DNA of 64,000 nt, taken from Pseudomonas tehranensis. Its GTDB lineage: Bacteria > Pseudomonadota > Gammaproteobacteria > Pseudomonadales > Pseudomonadaceae. Below are positions 1 to 8,905 of this stretch, piece by piece (within the stretch, counting starts at the first letter, position 1; each line of letters starts with the position of its first letter). The DNA is taken from NCBI RefSeq assembly GCF_014268615.1, contig NZ_JABWQV010000002.1, positions 47,557 to 111,556 of the forward strand, read 5' to 3'. A program made the position numbers and the translations under genes. The notes beneath the pieces were generated by a model that saw only the letters and a program-made list of their open reading frames with translations, was not told where the DNA came from and did no database searches.

Positions 1-89
1 CGCCGCCAGACCACGAACGAGCCCAGAGGGCCGGCCACCATCGCGAGGGCCAGGCCTGCGAGCAGGGCGTACAACAGAAAATCAGCCAT
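1..89 (-). CDS. znuB: Zinc ABC transporter permease ZnuB (N-terminal part only)
   Basis: Only the first 29 codons are inside the window; the rest runs off the left edge. The start ([12 protein letters not shown]) opens a hydrophobic first membrane segment and continues to a VVWRR sequence, as in ZnuB permeases. ZnuB forms the inner-membrane channel of the high-affinity zinc importer. The start codon overlaps the 3' end of znuC by 8 bp, so the two are translationally coupled in a zur-znuC-znuB operon. Confidence 0.85.
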   Translation of the reverse strand, partial: MADFLLYALLAGLALAMVAGPLGSFVVWR

Positions 90-864
90 GCTTGCAGCCA
101 TCTCCATGAACATGGGTAGAAACAGATGAGTCGCTGACCACCGAACCATGCAGGTCATGGGCATGGTCGTGATGGTGGTGATAAATCGCCAGGCTTTGTG
201 CGTTCTTTCCGAACAGTTCGACGAATGCCGGATCGCCGCTAACCTGCTCGGGATGCCCGGAACAGCAGACGTGGCGATTGAGGCAGACCACCTGGTCAGT
301 GGTGCTCATGACCAGGTGAAGGTCGTGAGAAACCATCAGCACGCCGCAGCCATGACGGTCGCGCAGGCGGGTGATCAGGCTGTACAGCTCGGCCTGACCG
401 GCCACGTCGACCCCTTGCACGGGCTCGTCGAGCACCAGCAGCTCAGGCTCGCGCAGCAGCGCGCGAGCCAGCAACACGCGCTGCATTTCACCGCCGGAAA
501 CACTTTGTACCGGGCTATCGATTACCTGCTCGGCGCCGACTTCGTTGAGCGCCGCCAGGGCCCGTTCGCGATCCACGCCAGGCACCAGGCGCAAGAAGCG
601 CAGTACCGACAGGGGCAGCGTCGGGTCGACATGAAGCTTTTGCGGCATATAACCGACCCGCAGCTTCGGCTTGCGCCAGACGGTGCCGCTGTCGGGCTTG
701 AGCAACCCCAGCACGGCACGCACCAGGGTTGTCTTGCCGGCGCCGTTGGGGCCGATCAGGGTGACGATCTGCCCCGGCTCGACGCTCAGGTGGATGTTAT
801 CCAGCACGCTCTGGCCGGCGAACGTCACGGCTACGTGCTCGAGACGGATCAACGCATTGCTCAT
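82..864 (-). CDS. znuC: Zinc ABC transporter ATP-binding protein ZnuC
   Basis: A 260-residue ABC ATPase that powers zinc import through ZnuB with ZnuA as periplasmic binding protein. Walker A is GPNGAGKT (residues 38-45), the signature is SVSGGEM (121-127), Walker B is LLVLDEP (142-148), and the switch histidine is in SHD. The start was set at the ATG that overlaps the zur stop (ATGA); the open frame continues upstream inside zur. The last 35 or so residues form a His-rich tail ([19 protein letters not shown]) that could bind zinc, probably as a sensor or buffer on the cytoplasmic side; that role is inferred. Confidence 0.95.
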   Translation of the reverse strand: MSNALIRLEHVAVTFAGQSVLDNIHLSVEPGQIVTLIGPNGAGKTTLVRAVLGLLKPDSGTVWRKPKLRVGYMPQKLHVDPTLPLSVLRFLRLVPGVDRERALAALNEVGAEQVIDSPVQSVSGGEMQRVLLARALLREPELLVLDEPVQGVDVAGQAELYSLITRLRDRHGCGVLMVSHDLHLVMSTTDQVVCLNRHVCCSGHPEQVSGDPAFVELFGKNAQSLAIYHHHHDHAHDLHGSVVSDSSVSTHVHGDGCKHG

Positions 865-1346
865 CAGGCCCCCTGGCAACCGGAGCAGAGCCCGACCACT
901 TCGACGGTCTGGGTATCCACCACGAAACCCACTTCTTTGGCGCTGGCAACGATGGCATCGCTGATGGACTTCTGCTCCAGTTCGATGGCTGCGTGGCATT
1001 CGCGACAGATCAGGAACTGGCCCTGGTGGGCGTGCTCCGGGTGATTGCAGCCGACGAAAGCGTTCAACGACGAGATGCGATGCACCAGGCCATTTTCCAG
1101 CAGGAAATCCAACGCCCGATAAACCGTGGGCGGCGCGGCGCGGCGGCCGTCCTGCTCACTGAGCACTGCGAGTATGTCGTAGGCGCCCAGCGGCTTGTGG
1201 CTTTGCCAGACCAGCTCCAGCACGCGTCGACGCAAAGCGGTCAGGCGCAACCCTTGGCGTGCGCAGATGGCGTCGGCCTCGGACAGCGCAGTGTGCACGC
1301 AGTGAGAGTGATCATGGGGACGACTGGCAAGGGGCGTAATAGGCAT
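864..1346 (-). CDS. zur: Zinc uptake repressor Zur (Fur family)
   Basis: A 160-residue Fur-family regulator that with zinc bound represses zinc uptake genes. It has an N-terminal winged helix (about residues 30-92) and a C-terminal dimerisation domain with two CxxC pairs (C114/C117 and C154/C157) for the structural zinc. His-rich stretches near residues 11-18 and 102-107 add metal ligands. It is first in the zur-znuC-znuB operon and divergent from znuA; a candidate Zur box lies between them, so self-regulation is likely. Confidence 0.93.
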   Translation of the reverse strand: MPITPLASRPHDHSHCVHTALSEADAICARQGLRLTALRRRVLELVWQSHKPLGAYDILAVLSEQDGRRAAPPTVYRALDFLLENGLVHRISSLNAFVGCNHPEHAHQGQFLICRECHAAIELEQKSISDAIVASAKEVGFVVDTQTVEVVGLCSGCQGA

Positions 1347-1372
1347 GGGCAGCGACGATTTTAGTGAGAGAC

Positions 1373-1385
1373 GTTATTATGTTAC
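1373..1385. promoter_or_regulatory. Candidate Zur box between zur and znuA
   Basis: The sequence GTTATTATGTTAC matches the Zur consensus core GTTATANTATAAC at most positions and lies in the 66-bp divergent gap, 28 bp before the znuA start and 27 bp before the zur start. One site could control both genes. This is a motif match only. Confidence 0.5.
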
Positions 1386-1412
1386 CCGTTCTCGCCTCTT
1401 CGAGTGGTCATC

Positions 1413-2342
1413 GTGTCCCGAAATTTTTCGATCTTTGTCGCTTTTGTCGCCAGTTTTCTACTGATCGGCCCGGCCCAGGCCGAAGTCAAAGTGCTTACCA
1501 GCATCAAGCCCCTGCAACTGATTGCCGCCGCCGTGCAGGACGGCGTGGCCGTTCCAGAGGTGCTGTTGCCGCCTGGTGCCTCGCCTCACCATTACGCCTT
1601 GCGGCCATCCGACGTACGGAAGGTGCAGTCGGTGGATTTGCTCTACTGGATTGGCCCCGACATGGAAAGCTTCCTGCCGCGTGTGCTGAACGGTCGTACG
1701 CGTCCTTCGGTGGCGGTACAGGATGTGCCGGGGCTCACGTTGCGTCACTTCGCCCAGGACAGTCATTCCCACGCCGAAGATGAGCATGGCGCCGATGAGC
1801 ATGATCACGACCATCGCCCCGGCACCATTGATGCCCACTTGTGGCTCTCGCCAACCAATGCCCGGGTGATTGCCGCCAGAATGGCTGCCGACCTGAGCGC
1901 GGCCGATCCGGCCAATGCCAGTCGCTATCAAAGCAACCTCAAGGGCTTCAACCAGCGTCTTGATGCGTTGGATGGGCGTTTGAAGAGCCGTCTGGCCGGG
2001 GTCGCGGGCAAGCCGTATTTTGTGTTCCACGAGGCGTTCGACTATTTCGAAGACCACTACGGCCTCAAGCACGCCGGGGTATTTGCCGTGGCCGCCGAAG
2101 TCCAGCCGGGTGCCCAGCATGTGGCGGCAATGCGCAATCGCTTGCAGACCGTGGGCAAGACATGCGTCTTCAGCGAACCGCCCCTGCGTCCGCGCCTGGC
2201 CGAAACCCTGGTGGCCGGCTTGCCGGTGAAACTGGCGGAGCTGGATGCGCTGGGCGGCTACACCCCGGCGACGGCGCAAGGGTATGAGCAGTTGCTGGAG
2301 AAGCTGGGGAATGACTTGGCTGGGTGCCTGGAGTCGCTATAA
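1413..2342 (+). CDS. znuA: Zinc ABC transporter substrate-binding protein ZnuA
   Basis: A 309-residue periplasmic solute-binding protein of cluster 9 that captures zinc for ZnuBC. It has a Sec signal peptide ending near AQA, zinc-ligand histidines in the PGASPHHY region and in FHEAFDYF, and the characteristic His/Asp-rich loop (HSHAEDEHGADEHDHDH) around residues 115-131. The frame has no ATG near the signal peptide; GTG at 1413 is preferred, GTG at 1404 would add three residues. Transcribed away from zur across the candidate Zur box. Confidence 0.92.
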   Translation: MSRNFSIFVAFVASFLLIGPAQAEVKVLTSIKPLQLIAAAVQDGVAVPEVLLPPGASPHHYALRPSDVRKVQSVDLLYWIGPDMESFLPRVLNGRTRPSVAVQDVPGLTLRHFAQDSHSHAEDEHGADEHDHDHRPGTIDAHLWLSPTNARVIAARMAADLSAADPANASRYQSNLKGFNQRLDALDGRLKSRLAGVAGKPYFVFHEAFDYFEDHYGLKHAGVFAVAAEVQPGAQHVAAMRNRLQTVGKTCVFSEPPLRPRLAETLVAGLPVKLAELDALGGYTPATAQGYEQLLEKLGNDLAGCLESL

Positions 2343-2350
2343 CGCAAAAC

Positions 2351-2462
2351 CTGTGGCGAGGGAGCTTGCTCCCGCTCGGTTGCGCAGCGACCGCAAAATC
2401 TTAGGGCTGCTGTGCACTGGAGCGCTAGCCCGGCCCAGCGGGAGCAAGCTCCCTCGCCACAG
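2351..2462. repeat. REPIN (paired REP palindromes, type GTGGCGAGGGAGC)
   Basis: Two inverted copies of a REP unit (CTGTGGCGAGGGAGCTTGCT at the left, its complement at the right end) enclose about 60 bp. It sits between the convergent znuA and thrB genes and may act as a transcription barrier. Confidence 0.85.
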
Positions 2463-2477
2463 AGGCATTCAATTGCG

Positions 2478-3428
2478 TCAGAGGGCGAACGGCAACATCG
2501 CACTGACCGTCTGCCGCTGCGCCAGGCGCTGCTGAAACTCCATCGGGTCGTGAATCAACACGTCCTGCCCGGCAAACGATTCGGCGGCGATCAGCCGCGA
2601 CAGCCAAAACCGCACGCAGGCCACGCGCAGCATCGTCGGCCATGACTCGGCCTCGGCGGCCGTGAATGGACGCAGCGCCGCATAAGCCCCCAACAATGCC
2701 CGCGTCCGTGGGCCATCGAGTACACCGTTGTCATCCGAACACCAGTCGTTCAGGGCGATGGCAACGTCATACAGCATGGGCCCGGAGCAGGCGTTGTAGA
2801 AGTCGATCAACCCGGTCAGGTGCGTACCCTCGAACATCGCATTGTCGCGGAACAGGTCCGCGTGGATGTTGGCCCGGGGCAGTGCCAGGATTTTTACCTT
2901 TTGTTGCGCGATTTCATCCAGCGCAGCTTCCAGCAACCGACGGGGTTCGGTATCGAGGTGCGTCAACAGCTTCGCACCCTCCTCCTGCATCCAGTCCAGG
3001 CCGCGATCGGTCTTACGCTTGATCATATTGTCCTTGGTCGCCAGGTGCAGATGGGCCAGCAACTCCCCCACCTGGGCGCAATGCTGTGCGTTGGCCTGCT
3101 TGATGTGCTTGCCGGCCAGGCGCGGCTGCAGCAGCGCCGGCTTGCCGGCCAGTTCTCGCAGTGCAACGCCGTCGGTGGTACGCAAGGCGTAAGGCACCGG
3201 CAGGTCGGCGTCATGCAGTACATCCAACAGCTCGATGAAGAACGGCATTTCCTGCACCGGGCCGCGCTCCACCAGGGTCAGGACAAATTCACCCTGCTCC
3301 AGGCTGATAAAAAAATTGGTGTTTTCGCTGCCGGCGGCGATCCCCTGGAAATCAAGCAGGCGGCCGAGCCCATAAGGGGCGAGAAAGGTTTCCAGCTCGG
3401 GCCGAGCCAGGGGAGTGAACACAGACAT
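2478..3428 (-). CDS. thrB: Homoserine kinase ThrB
   Basis: A 316-residue kinase of the aminoglycoside-phosphotransferase-like fold that phosphorylates homoserine in threonine synthesis. Pseudomonads use this non-GHMP ThrB. The N-terminal lobe has ENTNFFI and the ATP-site lysine region; the catalytic loop reads ANIHADLFRDN, followed by GLIDFYNACSG, the Brenner-type HxDxxxxN and metal-binding D motifs. Length is normal. It lies downstream of the DUF2782 gene on the same strand, a typical pseudomonad pair. Confidence 0.93.
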   Translation of the reverse strand: MSVFTPLARPELETFLAPYGLGRLLDFQGIAAGSENTNFFISLEQGEFVLTLVERGPVQEMPFFIELLDVLHDADLPVPYALRTTDGVALRELAGKPALLQPRLAGKHIKQANAQHCAQVGELLAHLHLATKDNMIKRKTDRGLDWMQEEGAKLLTHLDTEPRRLLEAALDEIAQQKVKILALPRANIHADLFRDNAMFEGTHLTGLIDFYNACSGPMLYDVAIALNDWCSDDNGVLDGPRTRALLGAYAALRPFTAAEAESWPTMLRVACVRFWLSRLIAAESFAGQDVLIHDPMEFQQRLAQRQTVSAMLPFAL

Positions 3429-3488
3429 GGTTAAAAACTGCCAGTACGGGCGCCCATCAGCGAGCGCCGGTTGAAGTCGAGAGCGGTA

Positions 3489-3776
3489 TTACCACTCAAA
3501 GATTTTCCACGATGGAATCAGCATATCCGGCTGATCCGAGCGGATGAAATTCCCGTCGCTGCCATCGGCACGTACCAGGAAATAAGGCTTGCCGTTTTTG
3601 GGCGTGACCTTGATCGCGTACAAAAAGCCGTTTTGCCGGTACTCCTGAATGGTTCTATCGCCTTCGGTGCGGATGGTGACATCCGGGTCCGCCGAGGGGG
3701 CGTCGTCCGCCGCCATGACGGCCAGCGGGGTGATTGCAAACAAGCCAGCCAGTAACAGGCGATTTAGTGTACGCAT
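3489..3776 (-). CDS. DUF2782 periplasmic protein
   Basis: A 95-residue protein with a clear signal peptide (about residues 1-22, ending MAA). The mature part is small and polar, with a conserved YRQNGFLYAIKVTPKNGKPY centre and a WKIFEW end, which I recognise as DUF2782. Function is unknown. It lies upstream of thrB in the same direction and is divergent from polA, an arrangement kept across Pseudomonas. Confidence 0.85.
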   Translation of the reverse strand: MRTLNRLLLAGLFAITPLAVMAADDAPSADPDVTIRTEGDRTIQEYRQNGFLYAIKVTPKNGKPYFLVRADGSDGNFIRSDQPDMLIPSWKIFEW

Positions 3777-3850
3777 GATAACCTTGTCCCTTTGTCGTCA
3801 ACGGTCCCGCTATTCTAGCCCCGGACCCGCCGAAAAGGTTGATCCTGCTC

Positions 3851-6619
3851 ATGAGCCAAGCCCCCCTCGTCCTGGTGGACGGTTCTTCTTACCTCTATCG
3901 CGCCTTTCACGCGCTACCACCGCTGACCACCTCCAAAGGCCTGCCGACGGGCGCGGTCAAGGGCGTGCTGAACATGCTCAAGAGCCTGCGCAAGCAGTAT
4001 CCGGACAGCCCGTTCGCCGTGGTGTTCGATGCCAAGGGTGGGACCTTTCGCGATGAGCTGTACGCCGAATACAAGGCCAACCGCCCCAGCATGCCCGACG
4101 ACATGCGCGTGCAGATCGAGCCGCTGCATGCCAGCGTCAAGGCCTTGGGCTTCCCGCTGCTGTGCGTGGACAACGTCGAAGCCGATGACGTGATCGGCAC
4201 CCTGGCCCGCAGCAGCGCCGCAGCCGACCGTCCGGTGGTGATCTCCACTGGCGACAAAGACATGGCGCAACTGGTCGACGGGCACATTACCTTGGTCAAC
4301 ACCATGACCGGTAGCGCGCTGGACGTGGCTGGCGTGAAGGAGAAGTTTGGCGTCGCTCCGGAGCAGATCATCGATTATCTGGCACTGATGGGCGATTCTT
4401 CCGACAACATCCCCGGTGTTCCGGGCATCGGGCCGAAGACCGCCTCCGGCCTGCTAGTGGGCGTCAATGGCGGCCTGACGGAGCTGTATGCGCAACTGGA
4501 CATCGTCGCCACCTTGCCGATTCGTGGCGCCAAGACCCTGGCCGCCAAACTCGAAGAACACAAGGAAATGGCCCTCCTCTCCTACGAGTTGGCGACCATC
4601 AAGACCGACGTGCCGTTGGATGTCGGTCTCGACGACCTGAAAATGGGCCAGCCGGATCACGAGAAACTCGCCGAGCTGTATACGCTGCTGGAGTTCAAGA
4701 GCTGGTTTGAAGAAAACCAGCGCGATGCCAAGCGTGCCGGTCAGGAGATCGTCGAAGTCACCGAAGAACAGCCCGGCGCTGCCGAGGCCCGGTATGAGGT
4801 CATCCTCGATCAGGCGCGCTTCGAGGCGTGGCTGGCCAAACTGGACAAAGCGCCGCTGTTTGCCTTTGTCACCGAAACCAACGGCGGCGATGCCCAGCAT
4901 TCGCAACTGGTGGGATTGTCGTTTGCCGTCGCCCCGTTTGAAGCAGCCTACATCCCACTGACCCACTCCTACATGGGCGTGCCGGAGCAACTGGACCGCG
5001 ACACAGTGCTCAGGGCTCTCAAGCCGCTGCTGGAAAACCCGAACAAGCTCAAGGTCGGCCAGCATGCCAAGTTTGAAACCAACATCCTGGCCAACTGCGC
5101 CATCGGTGGTGACCAGGACAATGGCATCCTGGTTCAAGGCGTCGCCTTTGACACCATGCTTGAGTCCTATGTGCTGGACTCCACGGCGACCCGCCACGAC
5201 ATGGACAGCCTGGCGCTCAAGTACCTGGGCCAAAGCAAGACCGATTTCCAGGACATCGCTGGGAAAGGCGTCAAACAGCTTACTTTCGACCAGATCTCCC
5301 TCGAACTGGCCGGCCCTTACGCCGCCGAAGACGCGGACGTGACGTTCCGTCTGCACCAGGCGCTGCAGGAAAGAATGGCCGCCACGCCCAGTCTGGGCAA
5401 GGTGCTCAACGAAATCGAAATGCCGCTGATGCCGGTCCTGGCGCGGATTGAGCGCCAGGGTGCGCTGGTCGATGCCAACCTGCTGGGGGTGCAGAGTGTC
5501 GAGTTGGGCGAGAAGCTGGTGGCCTTGGAGCGTGAGGCATTTGCCATCGCCGGGGAGGAATTCAACCTGGGCTCACCCAAGCAACTGGGGGTGATCCTCT
5601 ACGAAAAACTTGGCTTGCCGGTGCTCAGTAAAACCGCCAAGGGCCAGGCGTCTACCGCCGAAGCGGTGCTGGCCGAGCTGGCCGAGCAGGATTATCCGCT
5701 GCCTAAGGTATTGATGCAGTATCGCTCGCTGAGCAAGCTCAAGAGCACCTACACCGACCGCCTGCCGGAGCAGATCAACAGCCGCACGGGCCGCGTCCAT
5801 ACCAATTATCAGCAAGCTGTCGCCGCTACCGGGCGACTGTCCTCGATCGACCCCAACCTGCAGAACATTCCGATTCGCACCGCCGAAGGCCGCAGGATTC
5901 GCCAGGCATTCGTTGCGCCGAAAGGCTACAAGCTGCTGGCGGCGGACTACTCGCAGATCGAATTGCGGATCATGGCGCACCTGGCTAAGGATGAAGGCCT
6001 GCTCCATGCGTTTCGCAATGACCTGGATGTGCACCGGGCCACCGCCGCCGAGGTGTTCGGCGTTGAGCTGGACGCCGTCACTCATGACCAGCGTCGCAGC
6101 GCCAAGGCGATCAACTTCGGCCTGATCTACGGTATGAGTGCTTTCGGTCTGGCCAAGCAGATCGGTGTGGATCGCAAGCAGTCCCAGGCTTACATCGACC
6201 GCTACTTTGCCCGCTACCCAGGTGTACTGGCCTACATGGAGCGCACTCGCACCCAGGCCGCCGAGCAGGGTTATGTCGAAACCATTTTTGGTCGCCGGTT
6301 GTACCTGCCGGATATCAATGCGAAAAACCCTGCTTTGCGCAAAGGGGCAGAACGCACGGCCATCAACGCGCCGATGCAAGGCACAGCGGCAGATATCATC
6401 AAGAAAGCCATGGTGGCGGTGGATCGCTGGCTGACTGCGTCGGGACTGGATGCCAAGGTCATTCTGCAGGTCCACGACGAATTGGTGCTGGAGGTGCGTG
6501 AAGACCTGGTCGATCAGGTGCGCGAGGAAATTCGCCAGCACATGAGCGCTGCTGCCACGCTGGATGTGCCGCTCCTGGTGGAAGTGGGCGTGGGAAATAA
6601 CTGGGACGAGGCGCACTGA
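3851..6619 (+). CDS. polA: DNA polymerase I, with altered 3'-5' exonuclease site
   Basis: A 922-residue Pol I for Okazaki-fragment processing and repair. The 5'-3' exonuclease spans about residues 1-290 (LVDGSSYLYRAF, DVIGTLA, IPGVPGIGPKTA). The polymerase domain has LAADYSQIELR (D699) and QVHDELVLEV (D876), spaced 177 residues like E. coli D705/D882. In the 3'-5' exonuclease domain the motif that is FDTET in E. coli reads FVTET (V340 in place of D355), and KYD reads KFE (E409 in place of D424); both are 69 residues apart as in E. coli. E342, Y490 and D494 are kept. Proofreading may therefore be weak. Start is the ATG at 3851, not the upstream TTG. Confidence 0.96.
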   Translation: MSQAPLVLVDGSSYLYRAFHALPPLTTSKGLPTGAVKGVLNMLKSLRKQYPDSPFAVVFDAKGGTFRDELYAEYKANRPSMPDDMRVQIEPLHASVKALGFPLLCVDNVEADDVIGTLARSSAAADRPVVISTGDKDMAQLVDGHITLVNTMTGSALDVAGVKEKFGVAPEQIIDYLALMGDSSDNIPGVPGIGPKTASGLLVGVNGGLTELYAQLDIVATLPIRGAKTLAAKLEEHKEMALLSYELATIKTDVPLDVGLDDLKMGQPDHEKLAELYTLLEFKSWFEENQRDAKRAGQEIVEVTEEQPGAAEARYEVILDQARFEAWLAKLDKAPLFAFVTETNGGDAQHSQLVGLSFAVAPFEAAYIPLTHSYMGVPEQLDRDTVLRALKPLLENPNKLKVGQHAKFETNILANCAIGGDQDNGILVQGVAFDTMLESYVLDSTATRHDMDSLALKYLGQSKTDFQDIAGKGVKQLTFDQISLELAGPYAAEDADVTFRLHQALQERMAATPSLGKVLNEIEMPLMPVLARIERQGALVDANLLGVQSVELGEKLVALEREAFAIAGEEFNLGSPKQLGVILYEKLGLPVLSKTAKGQASTAEAVLAELAEQDYPLPKVLMQYRSLSKLKSTYTDRLPEQINSRTGRVHTNYQQAVAATGRLSSIDPNLQNIPIRTAEGRRIRQAFVAPKGYKLLAADYSQIELRIMAHLAKDEGLLHAFRNDLDVHRATAAEVFGVELDAVTHDQRRSAKAINFGLIYGMSAFGLAKQIGVDRKQSQAYIDRYFARYPGVLAYMERTRTQAAEQGYVETIFGRRLYLPDINAKNPALRKGAERTAINAPMQGTAADIIKKAMVAVDRWLTASGLDAKVILQVHDELVLEVREDLVDQVREEIRQHMSAAATLDVPLLVEVGVGNNWDEAH

Positions 6620-6650
6620 GTCGTAGTGCTCTGAAGCTGGCGCAAGTCCC

Positions 6651-6678
6651 GTGGCGAGGAAGCAAGCTCCCTCGCCAC
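6651..6678. repeat. Collapsed REP pair downstream of polA
   Basis: A 28-bp near-palindrome beginning GTGGCGAGG and ending CCTCGCCAC. It looks like a REPIN whose spacer has been deleted, leaving the two tips back to back. Confidence 0.7.
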
Positions 6679-6751
6679 ATTGGCTCACTGAAAACCCGCG
6701 AGCGATGTCTTTAGTTCGGAAAATTCCTAAGGTTATTTCCAAAAATAATCT

Positions 6752-6779
6752 GAACTAAAACCGTGAATCGCTACTCAGA
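6752..6779 (+). promoter_or_regulatory. AlgU (sigma22)-type promoter of the ErsA-like RNA
   Basis: GAACTA, 17 bp, then TCAGA closely matches the AlgU/RpoE consensus GAACTT-N16/17-TCTGA. It lies just upstream of the predicted 5' end of the small RNA. Confidence 0.7.
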
Positions 6780-6784
6780 GTTTC

Positions 6785-6916
6785 TGAAAGGCTGGTGAAG
6801 CCCTTCAATGCTCCTATGTTGTGTTAAGTGTTGGCAGATATCTGGACCCCGCCCTAGCGGTCCGGAACTTGGACCCCGAACTTCCCCCTCCCCATAAGAA
6901 GTCCGGGGTTTTTTTT
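6785..6916 (+). ncRNA. ersA: ErsA-like (Spot 42 locus) small RNA
   Basis: The gap between polA and engB holds Spot 42 in enterics and ErsA in Pseudomonas. Here an AlgU-type promoter is followed by about 130 nt with an internal hairpin (GGACC at 6844-6848 with GGTCC at 6859-6863) and ends in a strong terminator with eight T residues. The terminator loop is unusually C-rich (CCCCCTCCCC, 6884-6893), suited to pairing with G-rich ribosome-binding sites. ErsA is known as an envelope-stress small RNA of about this length. The exact 5' end is inferred from the promoter. Confidence 0.75.
6874..6916 (+). terminator. Rho-independent terminator of the ErsA-like RNA
   Basis: CCCCGAACTT pairs with AAGTCCGGGG (one mismatch) around a C-rich 15-nt loop, followed by eight T residues. 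Confidence 0.85.
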
Positions 6917-6930
6917 GCCTGCGAGTTGGC

Positions 6931-7572
6931 TTATTCCGCCTCTTCGCTGCCCTTGTCTGCCAATTCCATCCAGTCGGCCAATACAGTGTAGGCCTCTTCC
7001 AGGCCCATGCGCTTGGGCGCCGAGAACAACTGGATGGTGATCGCCTCACCCCACCCCTTGCGGATTTCCGACTGCACTTTAAGCAACGTATTCTTGGCCG
7101 CGCCGTAGGTCAGCTTGTCTGCCTTGGTCAGCAGAATGTGCATCGGCATGCCGCTGGCCACGGCCCAATCCAGCATCAGCAGGTCGAAGTCGGTCATTGG
7201 ATGACGGATGTCCATCATCAAGATCAGACCCTTGAGGCTCTCGCGGCTGCCCAGATAGGCTTCCAAATGGCGCTGCCAATGCTGCTTCAGCGGAATCGGC
7301 ACCTTGGCATAGCCGTAGCCGGGCAGGTCGACCAAACGACGTTCATCGTCTAGCTTGAAGAAGTTCAAGAGCTGCGTGCGACCCGGGGTTTTCGAGGTGC
7401 GCGCCAGGCTTGCATGGGTCAGGGTGTTCAGTGCGCTGGATTTACCGGCGTTGGAACGCCCGGCGAAAGCCACTTCAAAGCCTTCATCGTCGGGGCATTG
7501 ATCGACTTTGGCGGCGCTGAGCATGAAGGTGGACTGTTGGCACAGGCCGAGGATGGGGTTCTTCAGTTGCAT
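6931..7572 (-). CDS. engB: Ribosome biogenesis GTPase EngB (YihA/YsxC)
   Basis: A 213-residue TrmE/Era-type GTPase needed for 50S ribosome assembly. G1 is GRSNAGKS (38-45), G3 is DLPGYGYA (82-89), G4 is TKAD (149-152), and the G2 threonine is in KTPGRTQ. Length is normal for the family. It converges on the ErsA-like RNA gene and is divergent from the cytochrome gene. Confidence 0.95.
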   Translation of the reverse strand: MQLKNPILGLCQQSTFMLSAAKVDQCPDDEGFEVAFAGRSNAGKSSALNTLTHASLARTSKTPGRTQLLNFFKLDDERRLVDLPGYGYAKVPIPLKQHWQRHLEAYLGSRESLKGLILMMDIRHPMTDFDLLMLDWAVASGMPMHILLTKADKLTYGAAKNTLLKVQSEIRKGWGEAITIQLFSAPKRMGLEEAYTVLADWMELADKGSEEAE

Positions 7573-7762
7573 GGGATTTCCGATGTGGGTGGCGTCAGGA
7601 ATGGACGCGGCAAGCTGTTCGTTTCCGTTTCAGTGACGCCAGTATATAATGCCGCAGATTTTGTGTGCGCTTTGTCCCAGCGTAGGATGAAGCGCACGGG
7701 AGCGACCGACTGAAATTGCGCACTAGAACGCAGCTCGCTCTCAACCCTGAAAAGGTCGTTTT

Positions 7763-8053
7763 ATGACGAAATGGCTGCTAGCTGCCGGTGTCTTGATGCC
7801 GCTTTACAGCGCTCAGGCTACACAGGATCCGGAAGCTGTGTACAACCGTGTTTGTGGTGCCTGTCATTCCGGCCAACTCCCCATGGCACCCCGCAAGGGT
7901 GATCAGGAAGCTTGGACGCCGAGGTTGGCGAAAGGTATGGAGACGCTGGTGCAACACGTGACCCAGGGTTTCAAGGCGATGCCGCCGCGTGGTTTGTGCA
8001 TGGACTGCAGTGCCGAGGATTACCGAGCCATCATCCAGTGGATGAGCGAGTAA
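7763..8053 (+). CDS. Small periplasmic monohaem cytochrome c
   Basis: A 96-residue cytochrome of the c5-like group. A signal peptide ends near AQA (about residue 19), one haem-binding CGACH motif follows, and the sixth ligand is probably the Met of FKAMPPRG. The extra pair of cysteines in LCMDCS is typical of c5-type cytochromes. It precedes the dihaem cytochrome c4 gene by 46 bp and is probably co-transcribed; both would shuttle electrons in the periplasm to terminal oxidases. Confidence 0.88.
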   Translation: MTKWLLAAGVLMPLYSAQATQDPEAVYNRVCGACHSGQLPMAPRKGDQEAWTPRLAKGMETLVQHVTQGFKAMPPRGLCMDCSAEDYRAIIQWMSE

Positions 8054-8099
8054 ACCCGGTCCATAACTCTTTAACCCTTAGCCGTAGTTGGATTAGCTG

Positions 8100-8708
8100 A
8101 TGAACAAACTGATCGTGAGTCTGCTGTTGACATTGGGGATATCCGGCGTAGCCCATGCCGCTGGCGATGCCGCCGCCGGCCAGGCGAAAGCCGCCGTATG
8201 TGGGGCCTGCCATGGTCCGGATGGCAACAGCATGGCACCAAACTTTCCGAAACTGGCGGGCCAGGGCGAGCGTTACCTGACCAAGCAGTTGAAGGACATC
8301 AAGGACGGCAAGCGTGTCGTGCTGGAAATGACCGGCTTGCTGACCAACCTGAACGATCAGGACCTGGCGGACATGGCGGCTTATTTCGCCAGCCAGAAGG
8401 GCAGCGTTGGCGCCGCCGATCCTAATCTGGTCGCACGTGGTGAAGCGCTGTTTCGCGGAGGCAACCTGGAAAAGGGGCTTCCAGCCTGCACCGGTTGCCA
8501 CTCGCCTGACGGCAAAGGTAACGCGGCGGCCGGCTTTCCTCACCTTGGGGGCCAGCACGCTCAGTACGTTGCCAAGCAGTTGACTGATTTCCGTAAGGAA
8601 GCAGACGGTCGTTCCAATGATGGCGAAGCGATGATGCGCACCATTGCCCGCAAGCTGAGCGACGAAGAGATCGCGGCGGTGGCCAGCTACATTCAGGGCC
8701 TGCACTAA
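8100..8708 (+). CDS. cc4: Dihaem cytochrome c4
   Basis: A 202-residue periplasmic cytochrome with two homologous monohaem halves. Signal peptide ends at AHA (about residue 20); haem motifs are CGACH and CTGCH; axial Met candidates are in NSMAPNFP and in the GEAMMRTIA region. Cytochrome c4 passes electrons from the bc1 complex to cbb3-type oxidases. It follows the small cytochrome gene and ends at a terminator before dsbA. Confidence 0.93.
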   Translation: MNKLIVSLLLTLGISGVAHAAGDAAAGQAKAAVCGACHGPDGNSMAPNFPKLAGQGERYLTKQLKDIKDGKRVVLEMTGLLTNLNDQDLADMAAYFASQKGSVGAADPNLVARGEALFRGGNLEKGLPACTGCHSPDGKGNAAAGFPHLGGQHAQYVAKQLTDFRKEADGRSNDGEAMMRTIARKLSDEEIAAVASYIQGLH

Positions 8709-8784
8709 GACCGTTGGCAGGGCGTTGTGAGGGTTTACATCTCTTGCAACGTTAACGCTCGATTAATCCGTCGATGCGAACATC

Positions 8785-8812
8785 AAAAGGGTGGCTTTGG
8801 CCGCCCTTTTTT
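8785..8812 (+). terminator. Rho-independent terminator after cc4
   Basis: AAAAGGGTGGC pairs with GCCGCCCTTTT (one G-T pair) around TTTG and ends in six T residues. Confidence 0.85.
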
Positions 8813-8905
8813 GTGGCCGCTGCCGTTACACTAGCGAACTTGAACCTTCCACGGCCTGTCTTAAAAAAGGCCTTGCGGGGTCCCCTCATTGTCCAGGAGT
8901 AAAGC

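Noticed and set aside
5573..6742. 389-codon minus-strand open frame opposite polA
   Set aside because: Shadow of the polymerase domain; its protein has no recognisable features and it runs over the ErsA promoter region.
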